A program made the translations under genes and the position numbers. Positions 1 through 11,345 of a DNA stretch of 64,000 nucleotides are shown here, piece after piece. This DNA comes from Caprimulgus europaeus. Its lineage: Eukaryota > Chordata > Aves > Caprimulgiformes > Caprimulgidae. The notes beneath the pieces were generated by a model. That model was given only the letters and a program-made list of their open reading frames with translations, did not search any database and was not told the DNA's origin. Numbering within the stretch: position 1 is the first letter of the stretch; each line of letters begins with the position of its first letter. The stretch spans positions 119,996,246 through 120,060,245 of the forward strand of contig OU015523.1 in NCBI GenBank assembly GCA_907165065.1, given 5' to 3'.

Positions 1-654
1 AACAGGAAAATTTTTCCATGAGCTTGCAAAGAAATGTGAGTAAATTGTACAACCTTGAAGAAAAACTCTATTCTAGGGATACATAAAATTTGCTGAGGCT
101 TAGTACTGTGGGATAAATGGGAATCTCTCGTATTGCTGATGTTGTGTAAATATTCTTAATTATAACCGCTACAGGAGGCTACAAGCAAAGTCTCTCCTTT
201 GTTGTTATGTACATATGTGAAAACCAAAAGAGAATTTTGGGAAGCAGAAAGTCCTTAGAGAACCTAGAGCAATAACAGGGCAGGCTAAATATTGAGTGGA
301 AAAGTAAGGATTCTAAGTGAAAGGTGGACTGCTGTGAAAACAAAATTCAAACAAACTAGAGGAATGTACCCTAAGTAGCAACTCTCTGGGAGAGTCCTGA
401 ACTCTTATTTGTCTCTCAGGCCAAAAAAACCCAAACCAAACAAACAAAAACTAAAACCCCCAAGAATCTGCAAACCAAAAATTTGTGTTCTAGAAGTTGT
501 TTGTTTTCCCCCCTTTTAAATACATCTGTCATATATTCAAATACAGGTGGAGAGAGAAAGATGTGATAAGGAAAATCTCTGGCCAAACACAGTTTTGTTA
601 ATAATTTAGATTTCCTATTGCCTCACACACCTGTTGAGCTTTAGATAACAGCTT
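1..654. other. Unique AT-rich DNA, no gene seen
   Basis: No repeat family or gene is recognised here. The only structure is an A/C-rich low-complexity tract at about 421-462 (runs of CAAA and CCAAA). Such tracts are common in bird intergenic DNA and introns. Confidence 0.6.
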
Positions 655-812
655 TGTTTTCCATGTTGTACAGATAAGCCAGGTCACTGAGGTTCAGAGA
701 GGTTCCAGCCTCCAGTGCAAAGTCACATCATTGTTAAGGGGCAGATTCACTCAGCAAACTGGAGCTTGCAAGGTTCAACTTTAATCCACTAAATTACAGC
801 TGTTCTCCCTGT
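655..812 (-). mobile_element. MIR-like ancient SINE remnant
   Basis: On the plus strand the text runs 'tacagataagcc', then 'ctgaggttcagagaggtt', then 'gcaaagtcacatcattgtta', then 'ggggcagattcactcag', and ends 'ttaatccactaaattac'. This follows the order of a reversed MIR consensus: 'tacagatgagg', 'ctgaggctcagagaggtt', 'aaggtcacacagctagtaa', 'tggcagag', 'cttaaccactaaatcac'. MIR-type tRNA-derived SINEs with a CORE domain are rare and very old in birds. The copy has several small gaps and no clear ends. Chance similarity cannot be excluded without a profile search. Confidence 0.5.
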
Positions 813-3800
813 ACCACAAGTTCACAAGGCAAAACTCTATTGCTAAGCTTCAGAGGCTGCTTAAATCAGTTTACTATTTCATAATATCATTATTTGTTTG
901 CCAGGTTCTCCAAGGAGGAAATGCAAAGAAGTATCTCTATTGTTAAGAGCTTATTATAAAACCCATTCTTGATCTGTGTTTTGCCTGCTTTTAGTTCAGT
1001 GAAAACAGAGCAAGACAAAAAGTAACAGTCAGGTCATGTCATCAAAAATTCAAGCTCTCTCAACAGCTTCACAGGCAGATTGTCATTATAGTTTGTTTCC
1101 TTCTGGATATAGCTAGGGATTTGAGGATCAAGGCATCAAATGTAACATCCTAAGCATTCACTCCTTTTCCTTTTTATCCCCCAAGTTAATTCATTCACTA
1201 CCCATCTTTGAAAGCCAAAGTACATAATACCTGTGTGGAGAAACCATAACCTCCAAGGATTAAACATATATGCAGCATTCAGATGGTTTAAGGTGCACAG
1301 CTCTGCCCACTATGGAGACTGGTGCCACAGGTTTAGTGTTCGTGCTTATGGTTTGAAAATGAGACTGATAGTTCTAAGAGAGGAAAGATGATCGTGTGGT
1401 TAAGGCACTGAGTTTTAGCGTGCCTTTGTCACAGATTTCTCATGTTTCAGTGGGCTCTTTACAATCCTTTTTTATGGTTATCTGTATGCAAATTCCCATC
1501 CAGTGGTATCCTGGCAATAGAAAAACTTAGAAATATTTTTCCTGATTTTTTTTTTTTTCTTCCCCTGGATGTAAAAGGGGACTATAGTACTTCTCTATCT
1601 TTGAATGGAATCTTCAGAGGAGAGTCAGATCCTGCAGAGACAGAAAGCATCTGTTCCCAGGTTTCTTGATCTCAGATTAATATTTTTTTAGATCTACCCA
1701 GGCACATCAAAGCAATATGGTGTTGTTGCCTCTGCTTGATTTGTTTAGGAAATGAACCTGAAGCACAATGTGCTCTGATTATGTTATCAGCACCCGTGAC
1801 TTTACAGCAGCACTGGGTACAAGCCTTAAAAGGTGAAGGAATGGAAAATGGGTGGTGGTAGGTGAAATACAAAGAAGTTCTTTTCTTTATGAATGAACTT
1901 CCACTTATCAAAGTATCAGATGCCTTCATTTTCCTTATTCTGGTGCATACTAGATAGTTAGCTGGCTTGTTGTGTTTGTTTGATTGTTTGTTTGTTTGTT
2001 TTTTTCCCTTGCTATGCTTATCATGTGGCTTACATCAATGTTTGACAGTTACTATTCATTTTCCATTTTTTGTACAATGTGACCCATATCTCAGTGAGCA
2101 GCTCTATAATAAAATCATTTACTACTTATGAAATTCAACATCAACACACAGAAAAATAGATTGACAAAAGTCCTGACATTGGGGAAGGAAGTGATATTTT
2201 TGCCATAAACTTTAGAGAAGCTAAGACATTACTCTACATTGTGTGACTGTTACAAACAAAACCATACTTTTGTTTATAAAATGCCATTACTTTTACACTT
2301 GTGAGCATATCACACAATCTTAATTAGTGTCATTCACTTTCTGTGCAAACAACTTTATGCAAACTACTGGAGCTGTGACAAATCACAGTAGCCAACAGTC
2401 TGTCAATAATCTTTAGCCAAACTATATGCCATAGGTGACAGGCATCACACTGAATCAGAAATTAAACATATAGACAAATCCTTGAAAGACGTCGTGTGGT
2501 CAAAAGTATTCAGCAAATGCTGTAATAGATTATTAATTTAGTAATTATTCTAATCAAATAACTAATAAATTAATATTGTTGGCACCTAAAGAAGTGCATC
2601 TCCTTGAGAAATTTTCACACCTGTAAGTAAAAAATTTTCCTGACTACAAAGTGTTTGTTTGTGAGATGTGGAGGACAAAGAAATGTGCAGATATAGTTAT
2701 AAAATGGCTTATTAATGGTTTAAATAAAATGGCATGGCATTCTTAAAATAAATGTGTATGTACTCAGAGGCAAGTGAAAAAACTGAAAATGTTTTGAAAT
2801 ATCTCAAGTATGCAAAGGAAGGAGATTTTACTCTTCCTTGAAAGGGTTATTTTTCAAGTCTGGCTCTAACTCTAGGCTTCCATATGTGCATGTTCAGAGT
2901 ACATTGAATTTTGTTCCTCTGGACAGAGAGGAAGATACTCAACATGACTGAGCACCATTCCTAGCTATTTTCCTGTCCTTGCCGCAGATTAATTTTGAGG
3001 AAGAACTTTAAGGGATCGCAGATGACCTAACTCATAGGTCAAGTTGGTGAAAGCATCTTTAAAGGTCGATTCAGGATAAGTGAGAGCTTCAGTTGCTTGT
3101 AGAACAATACAGGAAATCTGGCATTTGTACACACTTGAAAGCAGCCCCACATAGAACATCCAATGCAGCTCTGGATTAAACTCAATCTACCCCTCAAAAA
3201 AATACCTGCAGGATAAATTCTACCGTGCAGCTTCTTACTGGGTCAGGTATTCCTTGTCTTTCAGGCAACAGAAAGGTGACATAAATGCTGTATAAGGTGC
3301 TAACTTGACAAAAGAAGTCAAGTGCATGGTTGAGATCTGGAGCAAGTAGTGCTGCTGTGGGCACTATGGCAGTGCATAGGGCTAGTATTAAACACTGTGG
3401 ATCCACAGTGTCAAGCTAACACAGACAAAATAAACACAGAAATATATTTGCCTATATAATTCCATAAATATTTAGAAGAATACAGAAATGCAAGATAACT
3501 GACTACTGTTACCTTCTTTTTTTGATGAAGAACGGCCTGCATGTCCTGTTGAACAATATTTAATAGGTGAGATGATCTATTTCTAACAGTGGAACAGAGC
3601 TTTCCATACTGACTGATTGTACTGAAAAGGGAAAAGATAAAGGTCACAGATGTCTTCCTGTGGTGAAAAGATGCAGTAGCTTATTGTAAGAAAGAGATAT
3701 CTAGCATGAATTAGTTTTCTTATCCTGTTGTTATATAGTTTGCTAATTCAATATGAATGCTACTTACATGATAATGCTCTGAAATTGTGTTTTCAAACTG

Positions 3801-4031
3801 AGTCACTATCAAGGCAGTATAGAAACAGAATTAAAGTCTATTATAAGTCTGCCTTGACCAGATTAAAGCCATGCAGCTCAGCCCTGAGGGTAGTAAAAAA
3901 AAAAATCACACACACTTCATTGTTCATCATGGGTCATGTCAAGGTCTTGGACCACAATTTTGCTGCAGAATGTTGCTAAACAGCAATGAAAAAAGGCACT
4001 TTGGAGTCTTAGTGCCTGCTACCCTAAATAA
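813..4031. other. Unique AT-rich DNA with short simple repeats
   Basis: No repeat family or gene is recognised. There is a T-run near 1548-1558 and a (TTTG)n tract at about 1972-2006. Open frames in this stretch are below 90 codons, have no recognisable protein motif and look like chance. Confidence 0.55.
1972..2006. repeat. (TTTG)n microsatellite
   Basis: Interrupted run of TTTG/GTTT units ending in a short T-run. There is no sign that it is the tail of a mobile element. Confidence 0.8.
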
Positions 4032-4085
4032 AATGATATTTTTTCCAATCCAAACCATTCTATTATTATATGATTCTATGATTCC
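4032..4085 (+). mobile_element. CR1 3'-tail stub
   Basis: The sequence reads 'ttttttccaatccaaacc' followed by 'attctattattatatgattctatgattcc'-like 8-base units. This is the terminal CR1 motif (…ctcttccaacccaaaccattctatgattctatga). Only the last ~50 bases survive or were copied. CR1 copies are usually truncated at the 5' end, so a stub of this size is ordinary. Its tail units are partly degraded, suggesting an old insertion. Confidence 0.6.
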
Positions 4086-7000
4086 TCTTTTCACCTACTC
4101 AGTGAAGTAATGTTGATATAACCAAGGTGAAGAGTAACTTGCATTGACACCACTTGGGGATACATTCTAATAAAGTAGGATGGCCACATCCAGTCTGCAA
4201 AGCTCTTTGTTCAGGTGTCTCTTTTTGTGCATTATTATGTCTCTAAGTACTTAAAATAAAGTGAGGGCTGTGTTGCAACCTGGCATGATGTCCAAGGATA
4301 TGTGTTGCATGATATAAAGCTGAATAGGAATGTTTAAGGATATAAAACCTCCTAGCAATATTTCAAGATGGCAAAGTCCGGATTGAATGTGTTCTCATTT
4401 GTATTGTCTGTGAAGCGTGGTCTTTAAGGAAAACTATTTCTAGAATCTCATCCAGGTATTATGTCAGAAAGAACTAGTCAGTTCACTCCAAAAGAGAGCC
4501 TGGAACTGAAATAATGCAATGTGGAAAATGACCCAAGAGCAAAGAAAAGAGTTAAATTACTTGATAATGGGCAATTACATAGTACACAGTATATAATTTG
4601 AAACTGCTAGGAATGTTCTCACATAAACAGTGAAGGAAGAACTTTCACTGGGTCAGCCACTGTAGGGGTACTGGTCTGTTAATGTAGCAAGAGGAAACAC
4701 ATGGATGAATTCAGCCACTTCATCCTCCAGGAGAGTTTTTCTTCCATCCTACTTAGATCTGCAGTTTTTCCTTAAGGAGGGGCACGTCTTTCTATTTGTT
4801 TCTCCCCAGTACTGGAAAGACAATGCCTGATATCCAAAAACTGGAAGGCCCTGTTTGGTCCTAAGATTATTATATTGGGAAAATCTTTAGGTTTGAGCTC
4901 CATAGTATCAAAACCTTTATTTTAAAATTTCATTTTCCTCAAAATTATTTTTAGATAAAATAAAATACTAATAGATAAGAATGCAAGTTTGGAGTTTGCT
5001 TAAATCCATAAAAAAGACTGGAAAAAAATTCCATTTATGTCCACGGCCCTGGGATTAAACCTTTGTTTTCCAAGTGGTGTTCACAGGCTTTCAGTTAAGA
5101 GTGAGAATATGGTGATCTTCAGCTGCTCTCCTACTGCCTCCTCCCCAGCCAAAAATATATCCTATATCTATACTTATATCTACTTATCTAGAATGTTTTT
5201 CAGCCAAACAACCCTCATCCTAGCTCAAAGCCTTTCTAGACCAAGTTATTTAATTGACTGTACCAGCAAAATCAGAGGTAATAAAGCTTCATATGCACCT
5301 ATTTGATGCATGGATTCATGGTGACTTCTCAGAGCAGTTGTGTTACCATCCATCCCTTTTAAGATGAACTAACCCTTTATAAAGATGTCTAAAAACGCTC
5401 TTTATTTATTAGAAGTACAAATCTGACAGATTCTGACAGCCTGTCAGCCTCTTGTGTACAACTAACTCAGCTGGAGCCTGCTTTACTTCTATACTTTGTC
5501 ATCAGTTCATTCATTATTTCTGAAAGGTTAAACATCGACTTCTAGCTGACTGACTTGAGGAGGTGATAATCAAGTTAAACTAATTAAAGGTGATAGTATA
5601 GCCCACCTGTTATTATACACTTTTTATAGCAAATGTGGAAATATTTTTACTGTGTAGTTTTTTTCCTTCAGATAGTCCAGATTGTCAGAAGTACCACATT
5701 ATATCAATCAAACAAAATATTGAATATTGTTGTCAGATAATAATATGAGCACAAATTAGATCATTAGAATGGAGGTTTTAACACAGTCATTATGTTATCA
5801 ACCAGGAAGACCTGTTTTACTTTTAAATTGTTTAGGCAAAACCAGAATATTTGTATTTTTGATGAATGAAGATACATGAATGTAAAACAAAACAAAAAAA
5901 ATCCTGTTAGTTTAAGCTATGAAATAGTATTTTATATTTGTGTGCCTTCTCTGACCTTTGACAGTACATTTTGTGCTTTTTTGTTTTGGCTTGTTTGTTT
6001 GAGGTTTTTTTGTTGTTTTGGGGTGGGTTTTTTTGTTTGTTTGTTTTCTTTTGTAATCCAGCACTTATAATCAATCACAAAGCTTATGCAAAAGGAGTGT
6101 CAAATTCAGTCCTGTAAAAAGCATGGTATTTTTGCATATGCTTTAAGAGCAGGTGACTATGGGTCTGTGAGACATCGAGATCTCCAGGGTTGAGCAACAC
6201 ATTTTCAAAGAGTTTGGGATTCCAGATTTAAACATAAGTAGCTACAACCCACCTAAATTCCAAAGAGATGCCCAAAACAGTTTTTGTGTCTGAAGTTATC
6301 TCTATATTCATTAAGATCTTTAGTAGGACTACTTACTTGTTACAACCCACTTCCACAGAGGCTTAAAGTACGACTTAAGAAAGAGTCAAATGTGGAATTA
6401 CTCCTGACAGTTCTGCAATGCTGTAACAATACAGAATAAGCTATCTACTCAGGTACACTTATACCTGTTAGGAGATAATTATGTCTTGTGTAGTCTTTTA
6501 CTCCTGTAGAAATGTCTTTCATTTTTCCTTTTTGTCCTCTGTCATTTGGTGCACTGATTTAGCAATGCAAAGGGGATTCAAACCACCTGGGCATTTATTA
6601 AAGCTGGGTAAATAGAGGTTTGAGCTCTTTTTTTAAAGTACTTTCCAACCTTGTTTATTGTCATTATGCTAGCTTTCTGGTGAAAATATTTTTATTGGCA
6701 AGAAAATCTGCAGAAAGGTCAAGCTCTGTAAATAACAATGGGAACAAGTTTTCCTGAGAGAACTAGCTCTGGGAATTCTGCCCTGACCATACTGAAAACT
6801 TAATATACATATCTACATAATGCATTTTGCTGAATAATTCTGAATTTTTGCAAGTGGAACATGGTGCTGTGACAGTCACATTTCTCTGAAGAATGATTTG
6901 TTTGTCCAAGTTCTAGTCTGTTTCTTTGACATGTATCTATTAGTCTACTGAAAGATATCAAACTTGTCTGTAAACCTTACCCTGCAGATATAATGTGATT

Positions 7001-7584
7001 TGAGTTCTGACCTTGAGAAATGAAAAATATTTGATATTCCTGTGTTATCACAATTTGCATGAAAAGGTTTTAGGATTAGCTATGAAAATACATAATAAAA
7101 ATAGTAGTTGCAATCATCAGATATTAAGGCAATGTTGAAGTATCAGCATTCTTACAGATGTTTAAATTGTCCAGAACAAGTAAGTCTGAAAAGATCCTAA
7201 ATTTCAATAAACAAACAAACAATCCACTGCATCAAGCATCTGAGAAAGCTTAAAATTATTTTATCACTATGGTACAAATAATATAGCATAATTCTAACTC
7301 AAAATGGAATTCCAACCATTTACTAAGACTAGGCTATGGGAAGTTTAAGTGATCCATAAAATTGTTTATGAAAAATTAGTTGCCATCTGCAATACAGGAG
7401 TTACAAAATTACTTTCATGTTATTTGACAGCCCATTATGGCAAATACAATAAAATAATTTCATATAAAACTATTGTTACTCCCATACTTCACCACCTCAG
7501 AGTAACACAAAGTACCGTGTTCTTGAACACCAGTTCTGTAAGAAAGAGTGACTGGGAGCAGTAAACTATGTCCTCATTTTCTTT
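4086..7584. other. Unique AT-rich DNA
   Basis: No gene or well-supported repeat is seen. A T/G-rich low-complexity stretch lies at about 5970-6050. A possible but unsupported CR1-tail-like string lies near 6640. Small open frames (89 codons or fewer) have no recognisable motifs. Confidence 0.55.
5970..6050. repeat. T/G-rich low-complexity tract
   Basis: Mixed TTTG, TTG and T-run text with scattered GGG. It produces short phenylalanine/cysteine/valine-rich frames that are not genes. Confidence 0.7.
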
Positions 7585-7619
7585 GGGGGGGGGGGGGGAA
7601 AAAAAAAACAAAAACAAAA
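7585..7619. repeat. G14-A10 homopolymer junction and CAAAA tail
   Basis: Fourteen G are followed directly by ten A and then CAAAA units. It abuts the truncated 3' side of the antisense CR1 fragment that starts at 7620. Homopolymer length here is likely to vary between individuals and to be error-prone in sequencing. Confidence 0.85.
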
Positions 7620-7927
7620 CTTGGGGCCATTTCCTCTTGTCCTGTCTGTCACTTGCTACCTGGGAGAAGAGACCAATCTCCACCTCGCTGCAACCTCCTT
7701 TCAGGTAGTTGTAGAGAGAGAGAAAGTCCCCCACTCAGCCTCATTTTTTCCAGGTTAAACCACCCCAGTTCCCTCAGCTGCTCCTCATCACGCTTGAGCT
7801 CCAGACCTTTCACCAGCTTTATTGCCCTTCTTTGGACACGCTCCAGCACCTCCATGTCCTTCTTGGAGTGGGAGGCCCAAAACTGAACACAGGATTTGAG
7901 ATGCAGACTCACTAGTTCCCAGTAAAT
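7620..7927 (-). mobile_element. CR1 LINE fragment, antisense
   Basis: Read on the minus strand, this is the standard CR1 ORF2 C-terminal region and start of the 3' part: 'gaggagcagctgagggaact', 'gagggcaataaagctggtga'-like text, and 'acaagaggaaatggcc'. The minus-strand frame 7649-8008 includes the CR1-typical [16 protein letters not shown] and EEQLRELG motifs, the C-terminal domain after the reverse-transcriptase fingers and palm. The true 3' tail with 'attctatg' units is missing; the copy stops at the G/A homopolymer on that side. The 5' side is truncated near 7927. Non-functional, moderately diverged. Confidence 0.9.
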
Positions 7928-8808
7928 CATATTTAACAGAGAAAAAAATGGACGTGCAATGAAGATTCTTGAGTGGCACATGTAAAGATGCTTCATGTAT
8001 TTAAGCACACTTCTGAGCCGTTAACTCTAATCTGAAATTTTGGGAAAGAATTACTTTATAATGAAGGGGAGTCAAATCAACCAATACTTATATTTATTTG
8101 TCTGGTAAATTGGTGAAAAAGGAGCAATTCCAGGATACAATTCAACTTTTCAGTCTTTCCTAGTAAGTAGTATTTAAGTTGCTTCTGGACCTGTAAGAGT
8201 AAATAAGGTGAATCTTGTAACTGTTCTAAGTATCTTTCCTCCCTTCCCAGGGTTTCTTCTGAGTTACACAGGTCAAAGGTATGATCAGAAATGGAAAACT
8301 GAAAATCTTGCTTACAAGCACATTATTAGCCTAAGTGATACAATGTTCTGCAAGGTCCAAAAAGCCTAAAATCCTCAGGATCTGAGGCTGGCTTGGTTTA
8401 CCTTTTGATAAAGATGAATCAAATTTTGAAGATAAAGAGGAATAGCATGTCTTGAATCCATGCATTTTAAGGCTTTGTAAAAACGCTTTATATAAGGTTT
8501 TCTCTTTTTTTTTTTTTTAATCTTTTTCTTCCCCTTTTCCTGCTGAGAATTTTGAAAACCTGTAGGAGAATTTTGTTGTGATAGTTTAATATCAGCAAAT
8601 GCATCCTAATGTACTAATTAATTTACAGTTTCAGCATAACGTACCAACATCTGCCTGTAAATTTACAGGTGAAAACAAGTAGGAAAAATGGAAGAAAGGA
8701 ATTCAGAGGAAAAAGGAAGAAGTTGATGTAATAAAATACAGATTGATCTAAACTTGACCAAATCTGGAGACTGCTTAAAATGCAGAGGAGTTTAAGATAT
8801 GATTTTGA
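7928..8808. other. Unique AT-rich DNA
   Basis: No repeat or gene is recognised. A T-rich run lies at about 8505-8518. Confidence 0.55.
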
Positions 8809-8864
8809 CTCTAGTTTCCTGATTCTCTAGTTCCTGTGATTCTAGTTTCTGTGATTCTGTGATT
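8809..8864. repeat. Degenerate ~16-base minisatellite (ctagttcctgtgatt)
   Basis: Three and a half copies of a unit close to 'ctctagttcctgtgatt' lie in tandem (8809-8824, 8825-8841, 8842-8856, partial 8857-8864). The 'tgattct' core resembles the 8-base 'attctatg' units that end CR1 elements, so it may be a slipped and expanded CR1 tail. No CR1 body lies on either side, so this origin is an inference. Confidence 0.6.
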
Positions 8865-9624
8865 CATATTTTGTAGGGGAACCCAATCTGTAGTAATATG
8901 TGGCAATAAGAGTGTCAGCTATAAGAGAGAAATACAAAGTAAGAATCTCAAATAGCTAGACCCACAGAGAGTTAGCCTTTTATGAAAGCATATCATTAAT
9001 GTCTTTGGTCAAAGACCATTAATCATGCTAAATTATTTTTGGTAAAGCTTGGCATCTGCATTCAAGTAATCTTCAAGCTGGTCTTTAAGAAGAGTAATTT
9101 ATTCAAGAGTTAACCCAACATAATGTAAATATTTGGCTTCCACATTGCTTTTACATTCAAGTGTTATCATTACATACAAAATTAACCACTAGTATTTGAG
9201 AGGGTAGTTTAACAACAGTGTTATTCATTTCTTATAAAGCAGCTATTTTCCAACTCATATAATTTACTAAGGAAATAATATAGATGTCATGCTATATGTT
9301 TGTACTGAAACAATAATAACTTAGGTTTTCAGAAAAGAGCTTATTTGATCTGTAGTAGCATTCATTAATGCTGCATTTCCCAAGGTGTTGAGTTCCAAGG
9401 GTTCTCATTCAAAAGAATGGAAACCACAGCTCATTCTAGGGCTCTGCTTTATGTAATTAGATACCTACCCAAATGAGCTGGTCATTCAAAGAGCTCCATA
9501 ATTTGATTATTTTTCAGTATTATTGTTCATGCAACTGTGCAACCATGGTTTTGTGTAAACCATCACCACAGGCCTCTGAGTTTCCATGTGAAAAACTCTG
9601 CAAATGTAGGAAGGACCAGGGAAG
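8865..9624. other. Unique AT-rich DNA
   Basis: No gene or repeat family recognised. Confidence 0.55.
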
Positions 9625-10137
9625 TCATCCTACCCCTGTACTCAGCATTGGTGAGGCCACACCTTGAATACTGTGTCCAGTTTTGAGCCCTCATTGCAAG
9701 AGGGACATTGGGGCACTGGAGTGTGTCCAGAGAAGGGCAACAAAGCTGTTGAAGGGTCTAGAGAACAAGCCTTATGAGGAGCGGCTGAGGGAACTGGGGT
9801 TGTTTAGTCTGGAGAAGTGGAGGCTGAGGGGAGACATTATCACTGCCTACAACACCTGAAAGAAGGTAGTAGAGAGGCAAGTGTGTGTCTTTTTTCCCAG
9901 GTAACTGGTGATAGAACAAGAGGAAACAGCTTTACGTTGTGCCAAGGGAGGTACAGATTGGATGTCAGGAAAAATTTATTCACTGAGAGGGTTATCAGGC
10001 ATTGGAATCACCATCCCTGGAGGTATCTAAAAGGCAGGTAGATGGGGTGCTCAGAGTTATGATTTAGTAGTGGACTGGTATGGTTGGACTTGAAGATCTC
10101 AAAGGTCTTTTCCAGCCAGGGGATTCTATGATTCTAA
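9625..10137 (+). mobile_element. CR1 LINE 3' end, sense
   Basis: The copy begins inside ORF2 at 'gtactcagcattggtgaggcc', runs through 'tgtccagagaagggcaacaa' and 'tatgaggagcggctgaggga', and ends with 'ggttggacttgaagatctc', 'ttttccagcc' and 'gattctatgattcta'. It therefore keeps the end of ORF2, the short 3' UTR and the 8-base tail. Relative to the family text, the stretch 'aacaggctgcccagggaggtggt' between 'cattgga' and 'atcaccatccctgga' (near 10005) is deleted, and the ORF2 frame is interrupted. 5'-truncated, non-functional. The 3' end is well preserved, suggesting middle age. Confidence 0.93.
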
Positions 10138-10912
10138 GATATAAGTATGTTGTTCTCCTTAGGTTAACGAAATCATTATTTGGAAGTACAACAGCTGACA
10201 ATTAATTTTGAGAATTTGGGAAGCAATGTAAAGTTGCTATATGTGCCCAAGAATGTGTCACTGTCTTTCCAAGGTTTAGGGACAGCATTTGTGAATATGA
10301 CAATATTTGCTTTGCCTCTCTTATATTGAGGTTTTTGTGTGTGTTTTATAGATTTAACACTTCCTTTAACTGAAATAAGTAAATAAATAAAAATCTGATA
10401 TATTCTCAAGACTAGTTTTCTTTCAGTGTCAATGCCCAAACCAAACCAAACCCAAAATGTCTAAGTTTAAACATAGAGTTTTCTCTAACAATTGGAGAAC
10501 ACTGAGGAAACTAGAGGTCTTGTGAATTAGAACCACTGATCTCTTGATGACAGTTCACTCATCCCTTCATATTATGAAATGCTTATTTTATATCAGAAAC
10601 CTACCAACTGAACATTGTTTCCCTTCTAGATGAGTTATCCTGTAACTGTTCTGAAGTCCTACATGGTGTGTCATGACTCTTACCTCTCTTACTGGGAGTG
10701 CAGAACAGAGTAAGGAAACAGTGCCCCACCTACACAATGTAATATAGCTAAATCTAACATGCAAAAAGGATTATCAGTCCTTTGAAATAGCGTATTCAGA
10801 ACTAAGAATACCATCTCCAGAACCTGCATAACCATAATTCTTACTTATTCAGAAACACTACTAGCCTCTACCTGCAAATCCTGTATATATATTCCATGTA
10901 TATATATGTACT
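10138..10912. other. Unique DNA between CR1 fragments
   Basis: No gene or repeat is recognised. A short TA-rich stretch lies directly before the RT fragment at about 10882-10910. Confidence 0.5.
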
Positions 10913-11185
10913 CCAGTATTCAAAAAGGGCAAGAAGGAGGACCCCAGCAACTACAGACCAGTCAGCCTCACCTCTGTTCCTGGAATGGTAACAGAACAAC
11001 CCATTCTGGATGTCATTTGTAAGCATTTGGAGGAAAAGAAGGTTATCCAGTGTAGTCAATATGAATTCACCAAAGGGAAATCATGCTTAACTAATCTAGT
11101 AGCCTTCTATGATGGCATGATGGGCTGCGTAGATGAGGGCAGAGCAATGGATGTTATCTACTTTGACTTCAGCAAGGCTTTTGAC
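10913..11185 (+). mobile_element. CR1 reverse-transcriptase fragment, sense
   Basis: An open frame of 91 codons without a stop encodes the fingers/palm start of the CR1 reverse transcriptase: [20 protein letters not shown] near its start, [11 protein letters not shown] in the middle and YFDFSKAFD at the end, the last being RT motif A with its first catalytic aspartate (family knowledge). The piece stops abruptly after motif A and lacks motifs B and C (YADD/FADD). It meets an oppositely oriented CR1 piece at base 11186. Non-functional, but well kept in frame for so short a piece. Confidence 0.9.
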
Positions 11186-11345
11186 TAACAGGTCTGTAGT
11201 TCCCTAGGTCTTCCCTCATGCCTTTTTTGTAGATTAGAAGAACGTTGGATAGCTTCCAGTCAGCAGGGATCTCCTCAGACTCCCAAGACCTTTTGTAGTT
11301 GATAGGGCTCCTATCTTACCATAATATCTGCTAGTTCTTTCAGAA
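11186..11345 (-). mobile_element. CR1 reverse-transcriptase fragment, antisense
   Basis: On the minus strand the text encodes EIPADWKLSNVLLIYKKG and then MREDLGNYRPV, the stretch of CR1 ORF2 just before and overlapping RT motif 1/2 (consensus: …DWRLANVMPIYKKGRREDPGNYRPVSL). Upstream, 'aaagaactagcagat' matches the ELA(D) region but with frame breaks. It overlaps the neighbouring sense fragment by the KKG…NYRPV segment, yet differs from it in that segment. The two are therefore not simply one sequence split in two. Confidence 0.8.

Noticed and set aside
6610-6670. 'ctttccaaccttgtttattgtc' resembling a CR1 tail
   Set aside because: No 'attctatg' units and no upstream CR1 text; too short to support.
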